This document shows, in pieces, positions 11,326-23,083 of a DNA stretch of 64,000 nucleotides. The stretch is from contig BSBN01000252.1 of assembly GCA_027924645.1 (NCBI GenBank), positions 1,674,001 through 1,738,000 of the forward strand, written 5' to 3'. The stretch's first letter is position 1. The number at the start of each line of letters is the position of its first letter. The notes beneath the pieces are model-generated. The model did no database searches and had not been told where the DNA came from. It saw nothing but the letters and a program-made list of their open reading frames with translations. The position numbers and the translations under genes are program-made. The DNA comes from Cunninghamia lanceolata (Eukaryota > Streptophyta > Pinopsida > Cupressales > Cupressaceae).

Positions 11326-12979
11326 TATAATAATGAGATAAGTATAATACTGAATATTAATTCCCAAGAAATCTGACAACGTATCTAACCAAAGGTTACA
11401 TTATGCAATTCTTACTGACAGTAATATGTGAGTCCCATTAGAAGCTTCCTTAGTCAGTGCATAAACCATTCTAAATTCACTGGAATCACATGTTACTCAA
11501 ATCAAAAGAAGAATATCATAACATCTTCAAATCATGGCACTAACTCAGGAAGAGAAAACAGTGATAGACACAACTCAGAGGAAGCTCCAACGCTGAAAGC
11601 GTACAGCTAGGGAGAGAAATGGAAGCAAGGTAGATCTCAGAGAATAGGAAAGCACAGAACGCCATTCCTCATTTAGCTCTAATGACGTGAGAGAGAGCAG
11701 AGGCACAAAACATCTGGCCAGATACAATGTATCATATCCCAGATCTGACATGGGAGATCAAATAGGCAGAGAGCTGAAACCAATAAGGAAGCATTACAAA
11801 GGCTGCGATGACAGAGACTGGCAATAGTATATTCAAAAAGATTTCAGAGAGCTCCAAAAACTCCCAACGACGCTCGGCCTGAAGGGTGGGGAGGAATCTT
11901 GAATTAAGAACTTCAATAGAGACAAAGGAGGATTACGAAGAGAAGATCGAACCACGAATTCTGGCAGGGACAAAACATATGGCAATCTCCACTACATTGA
12001 TTGAGGTAAAATTACAAATAAAATTGCATTTGGTTGAAATCGATTTCAGATTCATAGCAAGAGAGCTTTGTTACAAGTCACCATTCTGAAAGTTAAAACT
12101 AGGCGAGGCCGTACTACGACATAGAGCACAACCAAGGACGAATGGTCAAGAAGTTGGTAATTGATTTATATGGGTCATTTTCTTTTAATTGGGATCACTT
12201 GAATGATTACAATTGATTGGGCTGTAAAATTTCAGGGAGGATTTTGACACAGAATAAACTAGAAGAGAAATTAACTTGGAAGTAATTACATAGGTTATAA
12301 CATTAACAACCCTCAAGGTGTAATTCCAAAGATGGGAGCGTGGTCAGGGCAACTACACTCGAACACAGAGCACAGGACGATCATGCCAAGAGAAATAAGA
12401 TTTAAATTCTAAGCTACAGAAATGCAAAATTTCATAGAGAGACAACATCACATACCCGAATTTCAGTCCCACTTCAGATCTTCTCTATTTCCCGTAACCA
12501 ATTCTTTGTTTTTCCTCAATTTCTGTATTCTCCCTTCTCCAAAAGAATCCCTCCCCTTTAAAAATGGCTAATCTCATAAATTATCATAGTCATGCATCCG
12601 TTACCCAGAATCCCCACTCCTCTGAGAATTTGAAAATTTTACTAATAATAGAGATTTCCCCAAATCTTGAAAATTCCCATTCGACAACTCATAACATTAA
12701 TTTATTACCTAATATTATTCTTTACCAGTTATATATATTTATTAACCATGAGAAACTTCAGATGCTTAAAAAAATAATTAATTTATTCAATAATGAATTT
12801 TACTTAAGCAATATTCCAAACTATACGACTACTCAGAATACTATAAGATTTAACATATAGATTGTGAGGCCTACCTTTTTCATTTCCGTTCATGTGACTA
12901 TTTACCTTACTGTTGCTTATACTTTTATACTTGTGGGACTGTTGATCCCGGATTCCCAATCTATTAGACTTTATTATGT

Positions 12980-13140
12980 TAAAGGAAAACTAATTAGGTG
13001 ATGTTAGATAGATGTTTATTTTATAGGAAAACTAATTGGGTGATGTTAGATAGATTTTTATATTATAGGAAAACTAATTGGGTGATGTTAGATAGATGCT
13101 CTATGTTAAAGGAAAACTAATTGGGTTATGTTAGTTAGAA
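12980..13140. repeat. ~48-bp tandem repeat, four copies, in insertion C
   Basis: Four copies of AGGAAAACTAATTGGGTGAT followed by GTTAGATAGAT and a variable AT-rich spacer. The first copy has TTAGG for TTGGG and the last has TTATG for TGATG. Confidence 0.88.
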
Positions 13141-14942
13141 AATTGTAATGTGATTTCCTTTATGTTTAAGAGAACTTGTAATATCTTATGCGAGTGCAAG
13201 TTTTAATTTGCTTCGCTATGTTATTGATATGTGGAATTAACTTTGCAACTGAGTGCGCATGTATTTCTAACCAACTACAGATACTGGAGATCATCCCACA
13301 CTTGATGTTGTAATCCCTTGTGAAGCTGATCTAGTTTCACGAGGAACCAAGATCAACTCTGTGTATGATGTAATGTTGTAATGTTAATTTGCATGAGGTT
13401 AATTGGGTTAAGTCTACCCTCTTTTAATTTGAATTATGATATGTGTTGTAAGAATTGTTTTTGAATTACATTTTTAAATTTTAAATTTTTGGAGACCCTT
13501 TTCTTGTGTTTTAACTTGACCCTAGGTTTTCTAACTAGGCAAAACTTGACCCTGGGTTATACCCCATGGGTCTAGGGTCCCTTTTGACTTGGGTAACCCT
13601 TGGTAAACCTCCATATGGTCACCTTAACTTCACACTGAAGTTAAGTGACGAATTTGGAGGCATGGGAGGGACATGATGAGTGGTACCAACACTCACACCC
13701 ATCCCTTTTCACTTCCCAAGGTTAGAGATGACTCCAAGACCCACCAATTGTGGAGGACTTGACTTCAAGTCTCTCTCACAATTGGTGAGAGTACCCATGG
13801 AGTTGTCTGGTCCTTCATGAGAGGAAAGGAAGGGGACACATGTGTCACCCTTTCCCTCTTTAACTCCCCTTTTCTCTCCCATGTGTTGGAGAGAGGACAT
13901 GTGGTAAGGGGTGAGGGAGACTTTGGGGATGGGTGAGTGACATGTGTCAACAGCATCCCTTGGGACGCACTTGTAGTGGGGAGGAAGAGTGAGGAGGTGA
14001 CAAGTGTAACCTCCCCATTCCTCTAAGCTCATGGATTGGGCTTATTTTAATCCCACTAGGGATAAGGTGAGGGGTTGTTGAATTTTTGAGAATTTTAATT
14101 GTTAGGAAATTGTTTTGGGAGGAAAGATAGAGGGAGTTTGGTGGCTTATGTTGGAGTAGATATTGGAGGAGCTCTACATCAACTTCTAACAGAATAGGGC
14201 TTTTGAAGGTTGGTTTTCAAGGTTAAGGCCTTCCTTTTGTATTTAGTTGTTTGCATGATGCATATGTGTGTGTTTTACTTCTTTAAGTGTTAATGTTATT
14301 GTGAGAAATTTGGTTGGGTGTTGTAAGAGCCTCTCCCACTTGGGAGAAAAAGCTCAACAAGTGTGGGGTAGGGGAGGAGTGATCCTCCTCGAGGTCATTA
14401 CCTTGTTTTGGGATGTTGAAAGCCTTGAGGGCATTTTATGTGATTTTGAGTAATTTGTTATATGGCTTGAGAGCCAAAATATGAATTCTTTTCAAAATTT
14501 TGTTAACATGTTGGCTTGAGGCCATAAGAGAAATTGTGTTGGGATATTTTGAAGGAGTGGCTCTCTAGAGTTGAGTGTGTCCACTCTCCTACCCCTTTTG
14601 AACTCACCTTGGTTGAGTTTGTGTGTTGTGTTTTCCTATGGGTGTAATATTGTGATTTTGAGATATTTGTGTACCATGTTGTGAAGTGGATTTGAGTTCC
14701 CCAGGTGTGTGGATGACCTCCCTAGCTTAGGGGTGACCCTCTTGCGGGTCTATGGTAGGGAGGAGAGCAAGATGTGTGGTGTTTCTTTCCCTTGTGTGAT
14801 ATGCAGCTTTCATGGAGCTTAGTGTGAAGTTGAAGAAATTCCTTGTCTTGGAAATTATTTTATTTTCCTTTACTCTTAAAAGCTCTTAAGGAGAGCTTGG
14901 TCTATTTAGGAACTTCACCCTTGTTGATTTTCAAAGAGGAGG

Positions 14943-14945
<3 letters not shown>

Positions 14946-14986
<41 letters not shown>
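14946..14986. repeat. (CT)n microsatellite
   Basis: An uninterrupted dinucleotide run of about 20 CT units inside insertion C. Confidence 0.97.
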
Positions 14987-14990
<4 letters not shown>

Positions 14991-15850
14991 GTTAAATTGT
15001 ATTGTTCATAAGTTGTGAGAAAGCCTCTTTCATTGTATGGATAGTTATAATTTATTGATTTAAATTTTACCATTTAAGTAAAGATGAAGGAAGGAAATTT
15101 GTTTTTAAAAGGATATTGCTTGTATAGAATTTCTTATACTTCTATTAGCAAAGTTGTGATTTAGTTGTTGTGGTAAATAAAGAAAGTTATAATTTGTTGA
15201 TTTAAATTTTATCATTTAAGTTAAGAGGAATGAAGAAAATTGTTTTATAAGCCAATTTGTTGTTTGTAAATTTTAAATTTGCCAAATAGTAAAGTTGTGG
15301 GTTCAATTTTTAGTTAAACAAGAAAATTTGCAATTTAGTTCTATGAAAAAGAGAATTTGTTGTTGATACAAATCGGAAAGTGTTTATTTATTTGCAACGC
15401 TCATCCCTGAAAAATACAAATGTTTATAACATTCCAATGAATTTATTTTAAAATGAGTTATTGCCTTGAAGTAGAATTGATTTAAACAAAAAAAAAAAGA
15501 TTTATTTATCCATGTGAAATGATAGAAAAAGAAATTTTAATTTTATCTTAGAGGTGCATTTGAAAATATATATTGTATGAAAATTAAATATATATTGGTT
15601 CTTTATTCTGCCTTACAAAATTATTTGACAGTAATATTTATATATTCTATATATATACATTTATTTGTTTTATTAATGAAACTATGATTGTGTTAGATTG
15701 AGAAATTGTTGTGTATATATATATACATTAATAAATGAAATCCCATTGAGGAAATAAATTAAAACTATGTTAAAGTTACACAGTAGATAAACTGTGTTAA
15801 ATAAAAAAAAGAGAGTTTGCAGTTTTTATTACAAAGTAGTTACAATGAAG

Positions 15851-15976
15851 TGGTGGTGGGGGGGTTCGAACACCCCCACCGTCACTACTGTTATCATGGG
15901 TGTGGGGAGGGGGCGGAGCCCCCACCCACACCCCACACTGTGGGATGTGGGTGGGGGCTCCGCCCCCTCCCCACAC
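15851..15976. repeat. GC-rich hairpins, including a 31-bp perfect inverted repeat
   Basis: A smaller hairpin (15851-15880) has GGTGGGGG-type arms around TTCGAA. Next to it, arms 15900-15930 and 15946-15976 are perfectly complementary over 31 bases, and the 15-base loop is itself a palindrome (CCCACA-C-TGTGGG). The island lies in an AT-rich neighbourhood and is followed by about 220 bp of C-rich sequence (15977-16200). Confidence 0.92.
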
Positions 15977-16205
15977 TCCTTGCTAACTATTAACCCCACG
16001 GCCCCTCTGCGCAGCCCGCACTCCCCATCCGCCACAGTCCGTGAAAATTGCCGCCGATCGTCCACCCCACCTCCACAGATCTCTCTCCCCTCTGTGGCCT
16101 TCATCCGTTGCACGGCCTCTTAGAACCTCCGCCCTTCGCCGCCTGTGTTCTGCGCCCCTCCACCTACGGCCTCCATTTCGCCGCCGCCGTTTTGCCTCAA
16201 CCCTG
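15977..16205. other. GC-rich island in insertion C, transcript-leader-like on the minus strand
   Basis: About 60 percent G+C or more by eye, with CpGs and CCGCCG words, dropping abruptly into AT-rich DNA at 16205. The opposed open frames at 15794-16123 and 15829-16113 simply reflect stop-poor GC-rich sequence. It could be the promoter or leader region of whatever element C was. Confidence 0.4.
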
Positions 16206-16373
16206 CCAATAAATAAATAAATATTTAGGGCTTCCCCAATTTTATCTTATAGCCAAACAAAATAAAATATGCATATTTTAGGGTTTCAACTTGTTTAAAA
16301 TGAAATACCAACGCATTGTTGTTATAAAAAAAAAAAAAAACCTTTCTCACAAGTAAAATAAAAAAATAAATAT

Positions 16374-16379
16374 ATATAC

Positions 16380-16413
<34 letters not shown>

Positions 16414-16531
16414 ACATATATATATATATAAATTTATATATATATATATATATATGTAAATATATATATTTATATATTTTAGGATGAATTTTAAATACAA
16501 GATACTTATTAAAGGAAAATCCTTCTCATAG

Positions 16532-16605
<74 letters not shown>
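16374..16605. repeat. (TA)n microsatellite tracts
   Basis: Compound TATATA/CATATA tracts at 16374-16455 and an uninterrupted TA run at 16533-16605. The minus-strand Tyr/Ile open frame over 16225-16500 is a product of this repeat. Confidence 0.95.
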
Positions 16606-16608
<3 letters not shown>

Positions 16609-16916
16609 GTTTTAAATAACTTAAGCCATCATATGCATTTCATATGTGGCCATTTTAAACTCAACCTGTAATTTGAGAAAACGACAAATTGAGAAAATGA
16701 GAGAAAAAGAGAAATAAAGATAAAAGTGAAAACAAAGAGGAGAAAATGCGTGGCTTTTCCGAAGTAGGTCTAAGAGTACTAATTGAGATTTAATAATCCT
16801 TTAATCATGATTGGGGGTGATTTAATTAACAAAATTAATTCAAACGTTGAATTAAACCTAGAGCGGAAACCTAGTGGACTTCATCAAACGAAGTTAGTAA
16901 GTCCTGTTTACGTGAT

Positions 16917-17042
16917 CTGATCTACCAAGAAATTAGGAATAATGTAAAAGATGTAGAGATAACTCTGATTGATAGAGAACTGATCTACCAAGAAATTAGG
17001 AATAATGTAAAGGATGCAGTGATAACTCTAATTGATAGAGAA
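16917..17042. repeat. 63-bp tandem duplication in insertion C
   Basis: Units 16917-16979 and 16980-17042 both start CTGATCTACCAAGAAATTAG and differ at a handful of positions. Confidence 0.9.
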
Positions 17043-17481
17043 AGTGAAAGAGAACAAATTAAAATTAAATTTCAGAAAAATGGGAAGGAGAACAAATGAT
17101 CAGACTTTGTTGAAAAATGCTCAATTAACTTAATCAAATGTGTTACCAATGTAATTAGTGAGTTGAAGAAATTTATTAACCCTATCAGGAAACCTCGTGA
17201 TCAAAATTAGTGTTAGTACAATAAACCCTACTCACGCCCGTGAGGCGTTATGTTGCCGAATTTTCTCAAAATTTAGGGTTTAGTAGGTTAGTAAGTTTAA
17301 CCCTTGTAGCGACGTTAACCGCGTCACGATGACCCCCTTGTTGGCCTTCTTGTGTTTTGGTATGCGCACGTGTACGTATTACCCCGCTGACAACTGTATT
17401 GTTTACGCCTTAAGCGTACGCCACCGAGCACGCTTACTCGTGCGAAGGGGTTTCTAGGGAAGCGTGGAAATTTTTTTGATA

Positions 17482-17563
17482 TTTCGTGTCATGACCACAT
17501 GACAAATGTGGACATGACATGTGTGTTGCATGTCGTGACCGCATGGGAAATGTGGGCATGAAA
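17482..17563. repeat. Degenerate duplication at the right end of insertion C
   Basis: Two related segments, one starting about 17489 with CATGACCACATGACAAATGT and one about 17529 with CATGTCGTGACCGCATGGGA, each followed by GTGG(A/G)CATGA. This near-terminal repeat is the only structural hint about C's end. Confidence 0.6.
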
Positions 17564-18282
17564 TTGATAGCATTATCATTATAATAATAGTTCGTTAAGG
17601 TATTACCAAAAGAACACGTAGACATAACTTAAACAAACTCAACAATGCTCCACAACACGTGATGACCAACAACATGAAGCGAGGATCAAACGTCACATCA
17701 TGACACATGACCACAACTGAGAACTGAGACTGAGCTAGGGAATAAACCTTATGTTATCTCCATCAACATTATCCACTGGTGCAAGGGTCCGCTCAGACCT
17801 GCTAAGTCAGGTGAAGTCAAGGCTCGGTACCTGCAACCTGCATGAGAATAATAGGTCGTATATGAGCAACTGCATATATATATTAAACACACACATAGTC
17901 AGAGAATCACGACGTAGTAGGGTGCTCGAAACGAGTAGTATTACACCGTCCCTGCTCTGACACAAGACTATAAACATTTTTATTTGAATTCAGATATCAA
18001 CAGATCGAATAAAACATGATAATATTAAACCATTACTAATCATGTCAAACTCATCATAACTGTAACAATAATAAGGCCATCATAAACTTGTAACACATGC
18101 CAAAACTATATCAGTTGAACATAGTCCACCATGGTCAAAATAAGTATAAACCATAAGCCTAATAACTCAAATATCTCAGACTGTCTAAATGCAATGAAAG
18201 AACTAACAACTGTCTCAGAACTGACAGAGAGAAATGTGAAACTAGCAACTATCACAAGCCAAAACACGAGGGGGCATTACAT

Positions 18283-18300
18283 CCCCCCCCCCCCCCAAAA
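18283..18300 (-). other. Polypurine tract of element B
   Basis: On the minus strand TTTTGGGGGGGGGGGGGG (14 G) precedes the AT that joins the 3' LTR start TGTAATG. This is a textbook plus-strand primer site and fixes B's orientation. Confidence 0.85.
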
Positions 18301-18306
18301 TTAGGC

Positions 18307-21300
18307 TTACTCCTGGAAGCCTGCAAATAAGTAAGGGTATAACTCTCTCATCCTGGAAGCATCCTCCCAGGTAACAGAAGTCTCGTCATTAAGATCCCAC
18401 TTGACCCTAACCTGCTCCACGTCTCTACCCCTGAGAACAAGTCTCATGTGCTGTAGAATGCCTACGGGCTCCAAAGCCAGCTGCCCGTCCTCTACCTGTA
18501 GAGCAGTCCAATCAAGAACATGAGCAACATCTAGATAGTAAGGTCTAAGTACAGAAACATGAAACACATCATGGATGCATGAAAGGCTAGGCGGCAAAGT
18601 AAGACGATAAGCAACATGACTGATCCTCTCCAACACCTCAAAAGTTCCAATGAAGCGTGGTGCTAGCTTAGAGCCCTTTTTGTAGCGGATTGGACTCTTT
18701 CGTGGTTGCACACGCAAGAACACCTGATCCCCAACCAAAAACTATCGATTGATCCTATGAGCATCTGCATACTTCTTCTGTCTGTCCTGAGCTACCACCA
18801 AATGCTCTCTAATCCTCTCAACCTACTGCTCCATATCTCTAAGCATATTTGGTCCTAGAAGGACTCTATCCTCCAGACGATTCCAACTCAGAGGGGTCCT
18901 ACAAGGACGACCATACAAAGCTTGAAATAGAGACATGCCGATAGAACTGTGATATCCATTATTATAAGCAAACTCCACCAGGTACAGGTAGTCCTCCCAA
19001 CAGCTCTACCGATCCATCACATACATCCTAAGCATATCCTTGAGAACCTGATTAACCCTCTCGGTTTGCTCATCAGTCTCAGGATTGTAAGCTGAACTAA
19101 AGTTCAACTGTGTCCCCAAGGCATGTTGCAGAGAAGTCCAAAGGGCGGAAGTGAACACTGGATCCCTATCAGAGATGATCCTACGAGGAATCCCATGAAG
19201 TCTGACTATGTCCTCCATGAACACTCTGGCTACCGTAGAGGCATTATAAGAAGAACGGACAGGAGAGAAGTGAGCTACCTCCGTCAACCTATCCATAGTG
19301 ACCATAATAGCATCTTGTCGATGAGAGGATACCGGTAAACCCACAATGAAGTCTATCGAAATGATGTCCCATTTCCACTCTAGAATCAAAAGAGGATGCA
19401 AAAGACCTGTAGGGTGCTGATGCTCCGCCTTCACCCTTTGACACTAAAGACATCTCGACACAAAATCAACAATATCCTGCTTCATGCCACTCCAAAAGTA
19501 CAATTGACGTAGATCTGCATGCATCTTCTTGACACCCAGATGAGCAGAATAGGGTGCCCGATGCACCTCTGACAACACTAGGGTATGAAGACCTCAGAAC
19601 TAGGAACATAGATACGACCCAAATGTCGCAAAAGACCATCTGGCTCAAGAGAGTAACCAAAAAATCTACCCTCTAAAGGTCTACCGGACTCAATCTCAGA
19701 TTTCACCTCCTAGTACCAATTGTCGGTAGGAAGTGTTGCGAGAATTTGACCTCTCAAGTCAATTGTGAGAGAGACCGCTGAGATCTCATGTCTCTGACAA
19801 CTAAGAGCATCCGTTACCACATTCTCCTTGACCTAAATATACTTGACCTCAAAGTCGTACTTGCACAAGAACTCCATCCAACGCCTTTGCCTTGCATTCA
19901 AGTTTGGTTGCGTGAAAATATACTGTAAGCTATGATGATCACTGTGCAGCTCAAACTGATACCCTAAAAGAAATTGCCTCCACCTCACCAAGGCATGCAC
20001 AACAGCCACTAACTCTAGATCATGAGTGAGATAGTTCAATTCGTGATCTTTGAGTTTGCAAGACTCATAGACAATCACGCGACCATCCTGCATTAGAACT
20101 GCTCCTAAACCCTCCAAGGAAGCATCGATACAAACAACAAAGTCCTTGGTAGGATCAGGAACTGCTAAAATAGGTGCATTGGTGAACTGCTCCTTAAGGG
20201 TTTGAAAAGTTGCCTAACACCACTCTGACCAAACAAACTTCTTCCCTTTCCTCTGAAGAGAAGTAATAGGATGGGCAATCCTCGAAAACCCCATAACAAA
20301 ACGATGATAGTAGCCTACCAAACCCATAAAACTGTGGACCTCAGAAACATTAGTAGGTGCAGGCCAATCCATAATAGCTTGGACCTTCGAAGGATCCACC
20401 GCAATACCCTCTCCAGAGATAACATGACCCAAATACTTCACCTCTATCTGAAAGAATTCACACTTCGACAAATTAGCATAGAGCTGATTTTCTCTCAGAC
20501 ACTGCAAAACCTGACGCAAATGCTCCTCATGCTCCTCCATAGTCCCTGAATAGATCAATATATCATCTAGAAATACAAGGACAAACTTGTCGAGATAAGT
20601 GCGGAAAACACCATTCATCAGGCTCATGAATACTGAAGGTGCATTCGTCAATCGAATGGTACTATTGTGAACTCATAATGTCCATAACGGGTGCGAAATG
20701 CAATTTAATGAATATCTGCCTCAAATATCTGCAACCGGTGATATCCCGACTTAAGCTCAATTTTAGAAAACACCTTTGCTCCCTTAATCTGGTCAAACAA
20801 ATCATCAATCCGAGGCAAGGGGTATCTATTTTTTACTGTCACCTTATTGTGCTGTCGATAGTCGATACACAACCTTAGAGATCCATCCTTCTTTTTCACA
20901 AAGATCATAGGTGCTCCCCAAGGAGAGACACTAGGTCGAATGAATCCTTTGGCTAACAACTCTTCCAACTGCAGTCAGAGCTCCTTAAGCTCCTAGGTGG
21001 TCATCCTATAAGGAGCTCAAGAGATAGGCTTTGTGTTGGGAACAAGATCAATCCTGAAGTCGATGTCATGCTTAGGTGACATCCCCGAAATCTCAGAAGG
21101 AAAGACATCAGCATACTCCCTGAAAAGTGAGTGTTCATCAAGAGATGCCTCTCGACTCTCCATCTCCAAGTCATTAATTGACTCTGCAAAAAGATGACAT
21201 CCCTGACACATGCATCTCTTAAGCTGCATAGCAGAGATCATATGTAGGGAAATAGGTCTATGAACTCCCACCACCTTCACCTCTAAACCAGAGTCATCCA

Positions 21301-22935
21301 CACAATTGACAGATATATGCCAACAATCGATCACTGCCCGGTGGGCCTCTAGCCAATCCATCCCCAATACTATATCATATGAACCAAGGGGTAGGATGCG
21401 AAGGTCTACTGTAGTAGATAGAGAGCCAATCCCCAACTCACACCCAAGAACTAGAGACTCAACTGTAACCTTAGCCCTGAAAGCTAACTCAACCTGCCAC
21501 CTATCATCCTGCTTTGTTGCCACTAAGCCACAATGCTCCACAAGAGAAGGAGATATGAATGAATTAGATGCACCGGAATCAAAAAGAACAAAAATACCAA
21601 TACCTCGCATGAAACCAGAAGTCTCCACCATGGTGCCCTGGTGCTCTGCCTGATGGTTATCAACCACTGCAAAGACTCTGTGTGATCTACCTACATCACC
21701 AACTGTTGGCTCTGAAGCCACCGGTCGATGTCCAAACCTTGAAGCACTCCTCTGATGACACTATCTAGCAATGTGGCCCTATTGGTCGCAAGAGAAGCAC
21801 CCAGTGCCTCTACCAAAACCAATGCCACCCTGAAAAGCACTAGACTTCTGGAAACTACCCCTGCTCACTGTGGACTGAGTGCTCTGAGTGGGTCGATCAA
21901 CATGATCCTGTCTAGCATGTTGCCAATTCTGGTTCTTATTTTGAAATCTATTACCCTGTTATGGCTGCAAATTCTTCGGTTTGAACTGAGAGTGTTGTTG
22001 TTGTCCACCCTTAGAGGGTGCATGAGATCCTGATGCCTGAGTATGACCACCACGAGAACCATATCCTGCAAAAGGTGCACTACCAATATGCACACCTGTA
22101 TACCCACCGAGTGCCATAGCCAAATTCTCCTCCACTAACCGAGCTTTCTCCACGACAACCTCCATAGACTTAGGTTTGAATACACGAACCCCTCCACTAA
22201 TCCGGGCATTCAAGCCCTTGATAAAATGCTGTACCAACATAGACTCGTCATCTTCGATACCTGCATACTGCTTGAGCTCATAAAATCTGCGCTCATACTG
22301 CTCAACTGACATGGCCATCTGCTGCAGCTCATGGAACTTATCTGCACGACGCTGACTCCAATGATCCGATAGGAAACAGACTTTGAATCTCTCTAAGAAC
22401 AACTCCCAAGAAATGATGCTAATGTCCAAATACAACTTCTACTCTTCTAACCGCCACCAAGTCGAAGCAAACCCTCGAATATGCAAAATAGCACATCTGG
22501 CTTTGGTGTTGCTGCCATAAGGATGCATGGCAAAACACCTGCCTATAGCCAATAACCAAGTCTCTGCCTCTAGACCACTACCAGCTCCATCAAAGGTGGG
22601 AGGGAATGCTCTGAGAAGATCTCTCATGGATGGCTAGTGTGGTCTCCTACTCAGCTGTCAACTCTCCCCGCCTAGGTGATCCTTCTCTCTCTAGGTTTCG
22701 GCTGATCTACCTCCTGACCTCCTCTAGATTGCTCAACCTCCTGTCTTGGGCCTAAACGAGCAAGGGCCTCCTCAAGTAGTTGTCTCAACTAGGCTCCCTC
22801 AAGCTGACCCTGACCTTCCATATTCTGACCCCCACCTTCATGGGCACTCTCATGAGAGCTGGGAGGAGGTGTACCACCACCACCTCTCTCACGACCCCTA
22901 CCTCTGCCACAACCTTGACCCCTACCTCTAGGCAT
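18307..22935 (-). pseudogene. gag-pol: gag-pol of element B with chromodomain, many stops
   Basis: The minus strand opens at ATG 22933-22935 with an Arg/Gly-rich N-terminus. The gag core (22627-21960) is followed by a zinc knuckle near 21790 (CFSCDQ, stop, GHIAR, stop, C), with both missing residues lost to stops. Protease DSGASNSFIS lies near 21560. RT spans 20970-20210, with [16 protein letters not shown] and the catalytic FLDDILIY. RNase H (20150-19830) includes IDASLEGLGAVL. Integrase (19500-19000) has D in IDFIVGLP, D in ISDRDPVF and E in TERVNQVLKD. The last part (about 18480-18307) reads like a chromodomain (VRVKWDLND, TWEDASRMRELYPYLF). At least ten in-frame stops break it. Spacing and order match complete Tekay-type elements. 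Confidence 0.93.
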
Positions 22936-23062
22936 CTACCTACAACACCAAAAGATGATTTATTACATTCAAAAAGGGATACAATAGGGATGAAGTTAAT
23001 CTACAGAGTTTAAGCACTAAGTCACATAATGGGCTCAATTATAACCAGAGTACCCAGTGTTT

Positions 23063-23081
23063 AAACCTGGCTCTGATACTA
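23063..23081 (-). other. Primer binding site of element B
   Basis: On the minus strand, just inside the 5' LTR, the sequence reads TTTAGTATCAGAGCCAGG. Compared with the initiator tRNA-Met complement TGGTATCAGAGC it has one change (A for G). Confidence 0.8.
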
Positions 23082-23083
23082 AA

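Larger units (their letters stand above)
12863..17563. mobile_element. Insertion C: 4.7-kb non-coding insertion in B's 3' LTR
   Basis: The break is defined by comparison with the intact LTR: matching stops after position 12862 and resumes at about 17564-17568, the counterpart of 26506-26508. The flanks allow a 5-bp duplication with one mismatch (TAGAT at 12858-12862, TTGAT at 17564-17568). The insertion starts TGTGAGGCC but ends GGCATGAAA, without an LTR-type CA and without terminal inverted repeats I can see. No open frame looks real. It holds tandem repeats, microsatellites and a GC-rich hairpin island. It may be a large solo LTR or an unclassified non-autonomous element. Confidence 0.75.
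9478..18281 (-). mobile_element. 3' LTR of element B, split by insertion C
   Basis: The LTR parts are 9478-12862 and about 17564-18281; together they match the intact LTR 23084-27217. The outer end (TGTGTTGCTCC) diverges from the partner (TGTGACGCCTCG) within the first 12 bases, then matches closely. The other end is CATTACA, which in element orientation is the TGTAATG start. The LTR contains four copies of a ~75-bp tandem repeat at 11038-11325. Small open frames such as 11886-12089 and 12564-12860 recur in both LTRs and show no protein character. Confidence 0.93.

Noticed and set aside
12564..12860. 98-codon frame repeated at 26207-26504
   Set aside because: It is part of B's LTR in both places, AT-rich and Asn/Ile-rich, with a frame break in one copy.
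15794..16123. Opposed open frames over the GC island
   Set aside because: Created by stop-poor GC-rich sequence and the hairpin; both strands open at once and neither has a motif.
16225..16500. Tyr/Ile-rich minus-strand open frame
   Set aside because: Translation of a TATATA microsatellite.
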